A DNA stretch of 64,000 nucleotides from Akebia trifoliata (lineage: Eukaryota; Streptophyta; Magnoliopsida; Ranunculales; Lardizabalaceae), in NCBI GenBank assembly GCA_017979445.1, contig CM030717.1, positions 25,779,288 through 25,843,287 on the forward strand, read 5' to 3'. The position numbers and the translations under genes are program-made. This document shows, one piece after another, positions 20,326-29,856 of the stretch. Under the pieces are notes generated by a model. It ran no database searches, had not been told where the DNA came from, and saw only the letters and a list, made by a program, of their open reading frames with translations. Each line of letters begins with the position of its first letter. Position 1 is the first letter of the stretch.

Positions 20326-21039
20326 GTGTATTTAGAAAATTCACACAGAGAGCACTAAAATTTGTGTCCACTATAAAAAGTTTTTAAAGTAAGAAATAAA
20401 GAACATAAATGCTGAAAGTTAGTATTTCCTAATTGAGCATGCCATAAATCTAAAGTCGTTTGAGAAGAAAAATTCTGGTTCATAGTAAGTGGAAAATGGA
20501 GACTAGAGCAACAGTAAGCTGAGCTCCAAACAAGTATAGGCCATCCCTTCCATACCCCTTGCCAAAAATCATCCTCGAAGTCAGGTCTTAAAAAACGTAG
20601 TGAGTAGAATAAAAGTTACCAGCTGAGATTTGATAATACTACTCATAGACATAATGTTAAAAGATAGGTAAGGAACATGGAGAATTGAGTCAAAAAGAAA
20701 ATTAGGGGATAAGAAGATGGTACCCTTACTGTGAATAGGGGTAAAAGACCCATCAGCAAGATGAATCTTCTTATGAGTAGTAGGAAAAATGGAATAAGTA
20801 AAATAGTTGGACTTACTAATCATGTGATTAAAGGCACCAGAATCAATTTTTAAGTTATAGGAGTAAAGCTAGACTGAGTGACATGAAATGTAGAAGATGT
20901 ATCTGAAAGTATGGTAACAAATGTGACTGTCGGAGGTAAGGAAATTTGAGCCTGGATCTAATCCCATACAATAGTTGCAATCTGTGTCTAGAGGTATTGC
21001 AAATCAATAGTTCTAAGGAGAGTAAGATGAAGGGAGGTA
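20326..21039 (-). pseudogene. copia protease and integrase zinc region remnant
   Basis: Going down the minus strand from 20860 the reading is KIDSGAFNHMI, the catalytic DSG(A) of copia protease, then SKSNYFTYSIFPTTHKKIHL, GTIFLSPNF and ILHVPYLSFNIMS, as in the protease to pre-integrase region. Near 20450-20326 a degenerate HHCC block (LWHAQLGNTNFQHL, CSLCEFSKYTRT) ends exactly at the LINE target site. Several frameshifts separate the blocks. Confidence 0.8.
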
Positions 21040-23067
21040 GATTCTATAGACACCCCAATTTGCACGAACCCATTAGGAAAATTCATGTTTCTTCAAATTG
21101 ATTTCAATTTAGGACTTAAGCCTCTCAACGAGCCCGCATTGCCACTTGGTATCATTATTCATGCATACATGCATCATCTCATATTATTTTTGCATGCCCA
21201 TACCTTGTCCCTAATCCAATCCAATTCTACTCACTTCCATGATCCAATCCACATCCATCTCCATTCTCCAACCTAATCCAAGTCTAAAATCAAGTCCATA
21301 TTCTAAAACCAAAACCAAGGCCATTCTAAGCCCAAAACCAAGTCCATATCCTAAACTCAAAACCAAGTCCATTCTAAATCCAACACCAAGCTCATTCTAA
21401 GTCCATTCTCTCACACCTCCCAAAAGGTGATACATGTTGATATCTCATAAGCCCCCAATACCTAGTGCATCATCTAATTGGAGAGTCAACTCCCCCTTGT
21501 GAAAATTCAAGAATACATTTCTCAAAAAGTGTAGTCAAACCAAAAAGATTATTTGGTCTTTGGTAATAATCCATAAAGTTGTGAGAACTTCCAATCAAAC
21601 CCTCAAAAAGTGAGAATCTTCAAGTACATACATGGAGTTCTCCCATTAGTTTATTTCAAAAATATACTTTCACCCTTGCTTTATGAGTTATTTACAAATG
21701 AATCAAAGTCTACTTTTCACCTACCATTTCACCTTTACACATGTCACTCTCTTACTCACCTTCCCAAAAGTACTTTTGTTATCCCATTGGTCAATTTCAA
21801 AAATACACTTCCACCCTTGTTTTATGTGTTATTTACAAATAAACCAAGGTCTACTTTTTACCTACCACTCCACTTTTACACGTCACTCATTTATTCACTC
21901 TCCCAAAAGTATTTTTGTTCTCTCACCTCTATTTACCAAAAAATCAAAGATCAAATAATACTTTTAGGATTTTTTCACAAATGTCGTCTTTACTCTCATA
22001 CAAATGAAAAATTCAAAAAAGAAATAACCTAAACCTCATGTCCATTTTCTTTATTTTTAGGGTTAGACCACTTTATCTCCAAAAATTTATCAAAAACTCT
22101 ATAAATACCTGATTTTCTATGAACAACTAAACTCTTAAGTCCCATCTCTCAACCTAAAACTCTACCAAAATCTATACTCATTCTCTCATCTTCTAATTTC
22201 AACTTACTCAACCCTCAACCATTTCACTCAACTCTCAAGTCTACCTCTCAAGGTTCAAGACCACCAAAGGACAAGGTGGGGTTAAGATGTAGTTTATTTG
22301 TTTTAAAGCTTGAATTTTCTTCTTCTAACCCTCTATTTTATTTTCTTTTTAGAAATCCTTTAGGATGTAATGCATACCCTCTCCCATGCCCGGTAGATTG
22401 GATTAAGGTTCGATTGAAAGGATGGGGGTTGAAACCCTTTTTACCTTAATTTCATGCATCATATTATACACAATGCACACACTCACATATGCATGGCAAT
22501 GATGAAGAAATATGCCACCCTCTTGATGGGGTGAAACATTAAGTTTCTAACCATGCATACATGCATCAAGATTGTGACTTCAAGGGAACTCCATCATGAA
22601 ATCTCTCTAAGAGCTCAAACCTATATTCATATTCATAAATTTAATGTGACTATATGGGTCATTCTCTTCCATAAAATGCCCTTAATGTCACTTTGAAATC
22701 AAAAACCCTTTGAAAAGATGACATTTCACTCCAATGCACACACCACTCTTAGCATGCATTCTTATGCATTTTATTATCTATTATCTTAAATTTTTACAAA
22801 ATAAAATGGCCAAGCAAGGTAACCACCTTCGGTGGAGAGGATGGGGTGCCTAACACCTTCCCCATCCTCTAACCATACCTCATTACCTAGATCTTAGGTA
22901 GACCTTGCTTTTTTCAACAAATGTGAGTCACTACAATGCCATGAAAAAAAATGATTTTCAAAAATCGATTCGGGTACCCATTCACACCGATTTCTAAAAA
23001 AGAATGGTGGCGACTCCAAACAATGTAGCATTGAGGTTCATGGTGAACATTTCATGTCTACAAATTC
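21040..23067 (+). mobile_element. solo gypsy LTR (about 2.0 kb) with target duplication
   Basis: The LTR runs 21045-23062. It starts TATAGACACCCCAATTT (family start TGTAGACACCCC, with G to A at base 2) and ends TGTCTACA. Flanking pentamers are GATTC (21040-21044) and AATTC (23063-23067), one transition apart. It contains a TATA box (TATAAATACC, about 22099) and the late-LTR motifs GGTGCCTAACACCTTCC and GGTGGCGACTCC seen in the other gypsy LTRs here. No internal coding region is present, so it is a solo LTR left by LTR-LTR recombination, inside the copia gag/protease region. Confidence 0.9.
21642..21923. repeat. 141-bp tandem duplication inside the solo LTR
   Basis: Two copies begin CCCATTRGT (21642 and 21783) and share TTCAAAAATAYACTT, TTATTTACAAAT, CTACTTTT and CCCAAAAGTA. 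Confidence 0.8.
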
Positions 23068-24010
23068 CACAATAGCAGTACATCGCTGTCTCTCAGGAGA
23101 TCTCAATAGATGGGGATAGAGTTGAAAGTAATGTGTCTTCTTATGGCTAACATTCCCACAATGATTACAAGTAAGACCATTTTCTTTACCCCGTCCACGA
23201 CTTCCACGACCTCGATTCCTAGATCCTTGAGTACGAGAGTCAGAGAAATCAGAATTGGCTGTAAGAGCCATCTAATTTATATATGGAGTAGAGAAAATAA
23301 TAGGGGATTGAGTCTGAAAATGAATTACACGGCGATGCCGCGCATCACTATCAATAGTCGTAAATATCTCAAATAAGGATGGTAGAGGAGTGGTATTAAG
23401 GATTTGGGTCTGAAGTGCCTCAAACTCAGGGACTAAACCCATAAGAAACTGATATATCTGATGTTGATCCTCTCGACCACATACCCGGTTGCCTTGGCAG
23501 ACAACTCAGCCATAGACTCATAATATGAAAGCTCCTCCCAACGGGACTGAAGGAATCCAAAGTAATTTGGAATACTTTGATTCCTTGGGTAGCCTGAATA
23601 ATATTTCGATAAAGCTCATAAATCCTCGAGTCATTCCGAGCATGTGCATATGTCTGAGTGAGTGTTGACCACAAAAAAAAATAATTTCATGGTATATAAA
23701 CATAGTGTAGATGCGTTGATCCATGAAATTAAATAGTTATCCAAGAATTGTGCAATTCTCAATTTCCATTATTCAAATTTGGGGTCAGTAAGGGGTGGTT
23801 TAAGAATAACACTTGACAGCCAACTGGATTTACCTTTACTACCCAAATAAAGTCGCACAGACTGAGATCAAGACTGAAAATTATGACCATCTAATAAGGC
23901 AGTGGTAATCCATTGAGTAGAAGAATTTGACCCAAGGCTAGTATGGGAATCTTTGATCTTTTGGGAGGATGACATGGTGCACAATAAACGGGAAGGTATT
24001 TATGGATTGA
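23063..24010 (-). pseudogene. copia gag remnant
   Basis: Minus-strand blocks are LWSTLTQTYAHARNDSRIYE (near 23674), IQATQG, ISFLMGLVPEFEAL, and the Arg/Gly-rich SRNRGRGSRGRGKENG leading to CNHCGNVSHKKTH near 23180, a zinc knuckle with its last Cys lost. This is the UBN2-type gag of plant copia elements. Frameshifts near 23530 and 23400 and the nested LTR break it. Confidence 0.85.
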
Positions 24011-24111
24011 AGGGAGATCTCTAACAAATGGAATATGAGAAGAATACCTAAGTAATAATTGTTGTTATTGTAAACCAATCAAATACAAAGCTTGTAAAGC
24101 TAATCAAAAGT

Positions 24112-24417
24112 CACCCAACAACATACTGCTGCTGTCGCAAGGCTGTCTAGGCCTGTATGGCTGATTGAATTCCACCCAATAGCATTTTGCTACTATCGCA
24201 AGGTTGTTTGTGTTTGTATGGATGATCGTAAGGCACCCAACAACATTTTTCTGTTGTCATATGTTAGTTTCGGGCTTGTAGGGTTGATCGAACTTCACCC
24301 AACAACATTTTGTTGCTGTCGCAAGGCTATCTAAGCTTGTATGGCTGATCGCAATGCACCCAACAACACTTTGATATTGTTGTAGGTCAGTTTGGAGCCT
24401 TTAAGGTAGATTGCAAG
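24112..24417. repeat. 61-bp tandem repeats in the copia leader
   Basis: Five units start with CACCCAA at 24112, 24173, 24234, 24296 and 24357 (spacing 61, 61, 62, 61). Each holds CAACA, a GCTGYTGTCGCAAGGC-like core and a TGTATGGCTGATCG-like end. A sixth, degraded unit follows. They lie between the primer site and gag, in the untranslated leader. Confidence 0.9.
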
Positions 24418-24760
24418 GCTTGTAGGGGCCTATAAAGGGTAGTGAAGGCTTATAGGGATGATTGCAGTAGACCTAACAACACAAGGGATGATCGTAGTAG
24501 AAATCCTAACGTAAGGTAAAAAACACAATGCAAATCTCTATTGCAGCATGTGAAAAGCTAATAAAATCTCTATCGCAACATGCGATTAAGAGAATATGAA
24601 TCAAAAAGAAGAAAAAAATACATCAAAGGAGAGAAACTCCAGATGAGGTTGTTGCTAGGTGATTAAGGTTAAAGTGTAGTGGGATTAGTGAGATAAGGAA
24701 AAATGGAGGAGGAGAAGAAATGAAGATGGAGTGCCCAAGAGGGGAGCATTAGGTTTTCTT

Positions 24761-24774
24761 AGGCTTTAATACGA
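24761..24774 (-). promoter_or_regulatory. primer-binding site of the old copia element
   Basis: The minus strand reads CGTATTAAAGCC, a diverged form of the initiator tRNA-Met complement TGGTATCAGAGCC, directly after the short LTR at 24775-24926. Confidence 0.65.
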
Positions 24775-24926
24775 AGAAAAATTTTAGAAAAGAAAATTAA
24801 AGTCTCATAATGAGAGCTTGTCATATATTTATAACTAATAATAAGTGAAGGGACATAAATGGCCATACAGAGAAATAAATTAATATTAGTCAAACTAGAA
24901 CTAACTATTATAATATTTCCAACAGA
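24775..24926 (-). repeat. 5' LTR of the old copia element (about 150 bp)
   Basis: On the minus strand it starts TGTTGGAAATATT at 24926, has a TATA box (TATAAATATA near 24825) and ends at the primer site. Short LTRs of this kind are common in copia. An alternative is that the LTR is longer and includes R2 (to 25645), but R1 lacks the 24775-24926 part. Confidence 0.6.
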
Positions 24927-25645
24927 TTGGATGTGAGTGAGAACGAGAATGTGCCTCACGCCTACATATGGGCCCAAGTAGGTTATCAATGGATCGAGTC
25001 CATATAGGATTGTGAACTAATTCAATAAGTATCGGATTGGGCCAAACTTGATTTTATATACAAAATCTAAATAAACTTCATGCCTTTCAATAAATATATA
25101 ACATAGTTTATATACTTTCTAACATACTATAAGATTGAGACATGGTCGATCCACCAGATCCTATCCAACAAGATATTGAATCAAAACCTTATCGGATCAT
25201 TTTCAGAATCTAACACATAGATTTAGACTTGAAGTTAGCAAATTGGAATATATTGAATTCTGAGTCCAATCTGATCCAAAATCTTAATGCGCAAACGTGT
25301 GTACGTCACACAAGCAATAACACACACACACACGCATGGCGAACTAGATTTGGTGGGTCTTATTGAGGTTTTTTACTCAAAGATTCATTAGTTTTATTTT
25401 AATCTCACTCATTGATCAATTTTATTCTTGAACTATTAGGAGTTAATGTGTTGTGACCTAGTATGGGGTATACACTAAAAGAAATAGACTGTAAAACAAA
25501 AATGATGTTTTGATCTCTTTTCTTCTCTTTCATTATTAATCATTATTGTTGCTCGTATACCCATTAATTTGATCGAATTTGTCGAAGATCTGTTATTTTC
25601 GTGCATTAACAAATTTGTGACTGTTGAATATTGGAAATAGTCGTG
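24927..25645 (+). repeat. direct repeat R2 (about 715 bp)
   Basis: Second copy of R1 (10867-11590), directly abutting the outer edge of the copia 5' LTR. It shares the (AC)n run, the GAGTTAATGTGTTGTGACC region and the end TGTGACTGTTGAATATTGG. The primer-site-like motif of R1 is changed to TACTATAAGATT here. Confidence 0.75.
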
Positions 25646-25921
25646 CAGGAGTAACTATGGTTCCTACACATTTCCACGTAAGAAATGTCCCCCATAATGT
25701 TACTTCAACATTATCATCTTGGAAGTCAATTGTTTGAGACTAATTGCATTGTGGATATCATCTTAAGGGGACGAAATTGGTGTTAAGGATAACAGTTACT
25801 TTATGCTTAGTTACGCAACAAATCGATAAGTTTCTCCAACCTTATTTATTATTTGATTTAGATATCCTATGTGACTCAAGATCTACAGTAGTTCCAACAT
25901 CTGTTTCATGTCAATATATAT

Positions 25922-26066
25922 ATCCTCAAAAAAATCAGCTTAATCTTAAACTTCTAACCCCATCAAAAGTTGTTTAGGAATTTGGACAGTTGATTTTTAC
26001 CTTCAATTTGTAAACCACTTTTGAAGGGATTAGAAGTTTGTGATTCGACTAATTTTTTGTGAGGAT
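25922..26066. repeat. foldback, arms of about 54 bp
   Basis: The arm 25922-25974 (with AAACTTCTAACCCCATCAAA) is the inverted complement of 26012-26066 (with AAGGGATTAGAAGTTT), with a 37-base loop. Only a few mismatches occur, so the transcript could form a long hairpin. It could be a MITE-like element, but no terminal duplication was identified. Confidence 0.75.
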
Positions 26067-26080
26067 GTTCTTGGATTGAA

Positions 26081-26128
26081 TTTTTTTAGGATGATCTTCT
26101 CGCCATAGAGATCATCCTCACAAAAAAT
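26081..26128. repeat. second small foldback beside it
   Basis: TTTTTTTAGGATGATCTTCT is complementary to AGAGATCATCCTCACAAAAA around a short loop (CGCCAT). GAGGAT is shared with the neighbouring foldback, suggesting they belong to one compound inverted structure. Confidence 0.75.
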
Positions 26129-26385
26129 CTGTCCAATTTAAAAATTTTAAGCTATATATGAAATTTTTTGGCTCCTACTATTGGTTCCCTAGTGTTTTCC
26201 ATCAAACACTACCCTACATATAGGGTGGCTCTATTTGTCCACACCAAAATGCTAACTTTGTAACTTATTGCATACACATGTTGGGTACCAAATGATTACA
26301 CCCAAACCAAACCACTAAATGAATACCCAAACTTAATTTTTCATTTTCATTTCAAATGTTAACCCAAACCAAACAATTACACCCT

Positions 26386-26462
26386 GAAAACGTACTTGAT
26401 CCTCGAGGTGTGTGGATCTACTTTTGATTTTAAGGTTTGGGAGTCGCCACCTAAGTACTGCT
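26386..26462 (-). repeat. gypsy LTR 3'-end fragment
   Basis: On the minus strand it reads AGGTGGCGACTCCCAAACC and ends CGAGGATCAAGTACGTTTTCA, matching the last about 75 bases of the LTR family seen at 28230-28307 and 61665-61732. No more of the LTR is present. Confidence 0.6.
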
Positions 26463-26599
26463 AGAGCTGTTATCAGAGGTGGCGTGCTCGGGTACACAAG
26501 CCCGAATAAGAGTCTTGAGGTATCAGTTCATCTTCTTAAGAAGTGACTCCAAACGAGTTTGCCCTTGTACTAGGTGGAGCTGGCCAGCTTCCAGAGCAG

Positions 26600-28312
26600 C
26601 CAACTGTAGACACCCCATTTTTGCACTTGCTTGATTAATCAACTCGTCAACCTGATCGCAACGGTTCCCAATGATGGATGTTTATTCCAATGCTTTATTT
26701 TGTTACCAGATATATTTCGAAAATCCGGATGAGGTATCTCGAACTGATAAAACCTTAGAAACCACGCTACGCTAAGAAAATAAAATCCCAGAAACAGAGA
26801 AATCATCATATTGCAGACCAAAAAGAAGCTTCACGATAAAAATCATTAAAAATAACCAAATTATCAAAATACCCCTAACATCAAAATAATCCTAGAGCCT
26901 ACATTACGCTTAGGAAGACCCATTCAAACACATAAAACAACAAATCGAAACTAAGTAAATCACTTCGCCAATTTTCATAAAATTTGACAAAATTACGAAA
27001 ATACCCCTCATAAAGTTCACGATCATTTCATGCAAAAAACTTCATAAATGACAAAAACCAACATTCCCATTGAATTCCTTATGAAAAAATGATTCTAAAA
27101 CATCCTGGAACATTGAAAAACGACTTAAAACGTAAAAAATCCTCTCCGAGGGTAAAATGGTAATTTTACAATTTTAATAATTAAAAATTTTAAAATTAAT
27201 AAATAAATCATTAAATAATGTAAAGTGAAATATTAATAAAATTAATTTTAAAATTTAAATAAAAAAATCGATCAATCAGGCTTTCAGGCAAAATTGTTGA
27301 TGGTTCGTAAGATATTTCTTTAAGGACCCCTCCATTTGGGGGTCCAAAGAATTAAAGATATATTAGAGGGGGGTTCTCCAAAAATTTAAAGTCAATCAAG
27401 CAAGACTAAATTCAAGATATTAAAGTCAATTAAATAAGACTAAAGTCAAAATTAAAGTCAATTAAGTAAGACTAAAGTTAAGTATTAAAGTCAATCTCAT
27501 AAGACTAAAGTCAAAACCCTAATCTAAACTAATCAAGTCAATCTCATAAGACTAAAGTCAAAATCCTAAATCAAAACCCTAATCTAAACTAATCAAGTCA
27601 ATCTCATAAGACTAAAGTCAAAACCCTAAGTCAAAACCCTAAAGACTAAGTCCATCTCATGAGACCAAAGTCTAAACCCTAATTCTCCTAAAAAAAACTT
27701 TATAAATAGGAGCCTCCACACCCTATTCTTATATCAAAGAAAAAACCCTAGGAAAAGTAGGTGAAGAAGCCTCCACAACCTCTCCAAAATCCTAATTTTG
27801 GAATCCCAACTCCTTACCTAACACCCCTACTTCGATTTCAGCCTGAAAAATACCTAGGAACCTCTCAAAAACACCCCAAAAATCCATAACAAATTCGAAG
27901 CACCCAGATCCAAGAAGGAGATACCTTACCTCGGAGATCAGAAATCAGATCCGGAGATAGAACAAAGTTAGGAGTACGGTACAAGGAGCTGTTTCCACTA
28001 GATCTGAGGGAATAGTACTTTTGCAGATCGAAGGTAAGATTTTTTGTTATTTTTTTAATCTAGGTTTGTTATTAGCGATGTAGTTTTATTTGGGATAAGT
28101 AGAGACCAGTATTGGCCGGGCGGGGTTGGTGCCTAACACCTTCTAACCCCGTAACATGATCTCCGGATTCAGATTTTTTGTAGTAGATTAGTTTATTATC
28201 CATTTTAGAGTTAGTTTGGTTCCTAGACCATAATAACTAGGTGGCGATTCCCAAACCTCAAGGGTCAAAAGCGGATCCGTGCACCGCGCGAATCTAGGGT
28301 GCTTTCACCAAC
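26600..28312 (+). mobile_element. solo gypsy LTR (family A, 1703 bp) with CCAAC duplication
   Basis: The LTR spans 26605-28307. It starts TGTAGACACCCCATTT and ends GGGTGCTTTCA. CCAAC stands at 26600-26604 and 28308-28312, a perfect 5-bp target duplication. It has a TATA box (TATAAATAGG, 27701-27710), a donor-like AAGGTAAG at 28031-28038, and the late-LTR motifs GGTGCCTAACACC and AGGTGGCGATTCCC. No internal region is present. Related copies are at 60956-61732 (+) and from 63326 (-). It interrupts the minus-strand ORF described separately. Confidence 0.95.
27385..27680. repeat. tandem AAAGTCAATC...AAGACTAAAGTC repeats in LTR family A
   Basis: The word ATAAGACTAAAGTCAAA recurs (27435-27620) with AAAGTCAAT and CCCTAATCTAAACTAATCAA between. 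Units grow from about 32 to about 60 bases. The copy at 60956-61080 holds the same repeats. Confidence 0.85.
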
Positions 28313-29676
28313 CGAGACTCAAGATCCGAGGGGGCAGCCGGAGGAGTAGCGGGTGCATCCGGAGGAGGTGGAGTGGGGGCCCGACGGGCTGGGCGAGATG
28401 GGGGAGGCACGGCTGGAAGGGCAATCCGCATCTTGGAGAATGTAGCGGTGGTGAAAATTTCTTCATGAAGCACTGGACTGGTGCCAGCTGGAAGATCACA
28501 GAAGACAACCAATTGAGAAATAAGGTTGCCATATGAAGGTTACCGGACGAACGACCTGAGCGGGCAAAACCGACAATTGTATGAAGAAGATAGGTGGCAA
28601 GGAACATGGCTTGACCAGTGGCAACACAGTACAGAGTATTGGCCATGTGCATCGCAACATCGGTCTTGTTCCCGACACGCGGATAGAGATTAGAGGTAAA
28701 CATTTTGTGAAAAGGTCTATACCGCGGGAGGAGATCCGTGCCACAAATTGCACTGTCCTTGACCCACTGGATGTCCCGACGCCCACAGAGTACATCCATA
28801 TATGCAGTTCGGCGAGTCCCCAGGTCGGAGATAGGATCAGGATGGCCAACATAAGTGCACGTGATGCTCAAGATGGAGGCAATGGTGGCGGCAGTAACAT
28901 GAGTACTGATCTGATCGGGCGTGCCGAATGCCACCACATCAAGAGAATGAGGAAAGTCACGAGAGTCCACAATGCTGGCATAGAAGCAACGAACTAGCGC
29001 AGGAAAGATATCGACTCCAAGGTCTAGAAGTGCCTCCTAGCCTATTTGATGAAGTAAATCAGGAATGCCAAAGGGGTGCACTACTGCGATGTCCACGCGG
29101 CATTCACAGACAATGGAGCGGTCTCGAAAGGACTGAAATCGCTCTATATATTTGCGCTGATCATCATCAATGCCTATATCTAAAGCAGAAGGATGGCGAG
29201 AACCCTGTGGAGGGGACGGATCAATGTCCTCTTCATCATTGTCTCCGTCCTCAGCAAAGGAGGACGAGGAGGAAGGACGAGCAGATGATGTAGAAGCACA
29301 CTTGCTTCTAACATTCCTTTGGGCCGGTGGTGGCCTCGCTTGGCGACGACGAGCCATGAGATCGATGATGAGCCCAGCGAAGAGTAGAGTAAGGAGAGCA
29401 AAGAGAAGCATCATGGTGGCAAGCGACAAGAGAGAGAGAGAGAAAATGGCAGAGAGAGACGAAGGAAGACGGAGACGAAGGAAGAGGGAGAGACAAGGCA
29501 ATGAAATAGTGAGGGAAAATGAAAGGGCACGAAGAGAAAATGGGAAAAAAGGGTTTAAAACGACGAATCGTATGCTGTCGATCGGACCGTTAGATTCTGT
29601 TGGTGCCACCGACATCTGCCGATAAGTAATCTGGCGGTAGAACTGATAGGATGCTCATTCTAGCATCGACGGATTT

Positions 29677-29692
29677 CCTCCCCCTTTTTTTT
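29677..29692 (-). promoter_or_regulatory. polypurine tract after SIRE pol
   Basis: The minus strand has eight A followed by GGGGGAGG, about 165 bases after the pol stop. It looks like a plus-strand primer site, but the DNA after it does not match the start of the 5' LTR (TGTTAGTGCC), so it may be an internal tract as in SIRE elements with an extra 3' ORF. Confidence 0.6.
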
Positions 29693-29856
29693 GTGAGACT
29701 AACATTTATCAAATTTTCCAATAAGGGCATATAATAATAGGGGCCAATCGAATGTTCAATGAAAAACGAGAGTGGGAAGCAATCTTGCATCCCGAGTGCA
29801 CACAGGCACTCTTGTATTATGTCAGAAAAGCCCTGTCATAAAGAGCAGACCCCAAT

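Larger units (their letters stand above)
11600..24926 (-). mobile_element. old Ty1/copia element, split by a LINE and a solo LTR
   Basis: Read on the minus strand from 24926: 5' LTR, primer site, leader with tandem repeats, gag, [solo LTR 21045-23062], protease and HHCC integrase zinc region, [LINE 13578-20310], integrase core, RT. RNase H and the 3' LTR are absent; the copy stops near 11600-11690 next to repeat R1. Without the two insertions it is about 4.5 kb, near the usual copia size minus the missing end. All genes have multiple stops and frameshifts. It is the host for two later, well-dated insertions. Confidence 0.87.
26523..29615 (-). pseudogene. PF20167-like 'putative plant transposon protein' ORF, broken
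   Basis: On the minus strand the reading resembles the plant transposon-associated family (Pfam PF20167, recognised by eye), often found in repeats and of unknown function. The likely start is the ATG at 29357 (MARRRQARPPPAQRN). An earlier in-frame ATG at 29414 would add a hydrophobic segment (residues 68-86 of the frame open from 29615). A Ser-rich acidic region is followed by the domain with IERFQSFRDR, VRCFYASIV, LLPRYRPFHKMFTSNLYPRV and TLYCVATGQAMFLATYLLHT. Damage: TAG at 29037-29039, a one-base frameshift near 28520, and a solo LTR at 26605-28307. Beyond the LTR the frame continues about 80 bases as a Leu/Glu-rich, coiled-coil-like tail to TGA at 26523-26525. It follows SIRE pol on the same strand. 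Confidence 0.6.

Noticed and set aside
21085..22032. Several plus-strand ORFs (63-140 codons)
   Set aside because: They lie in a solo LTR, two of them in a 141-bp tandem duplication, and show no protein resemblance.
10867..25645. R1 and R2 as simple LTRs of the old copia element
   Set aside because: R1 lacks the 24775-24926 segment adjoining the primer site, and the primer-like motif in R1 points in the opposite direction. Kept only as an alternative.
27480..27690. AAACCCTAA words that could suggest interstitial telomere repeats
   Set aside because: They occur within longer tandem units of an LTR, spaced irregularly, not as (AAACCCT)n.
28279..28997. Plus-strand ORFs opposite the PF20167-like gene
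   Set aside because: Antisense shadows; the conserved-looking blocks are on the minus strand.
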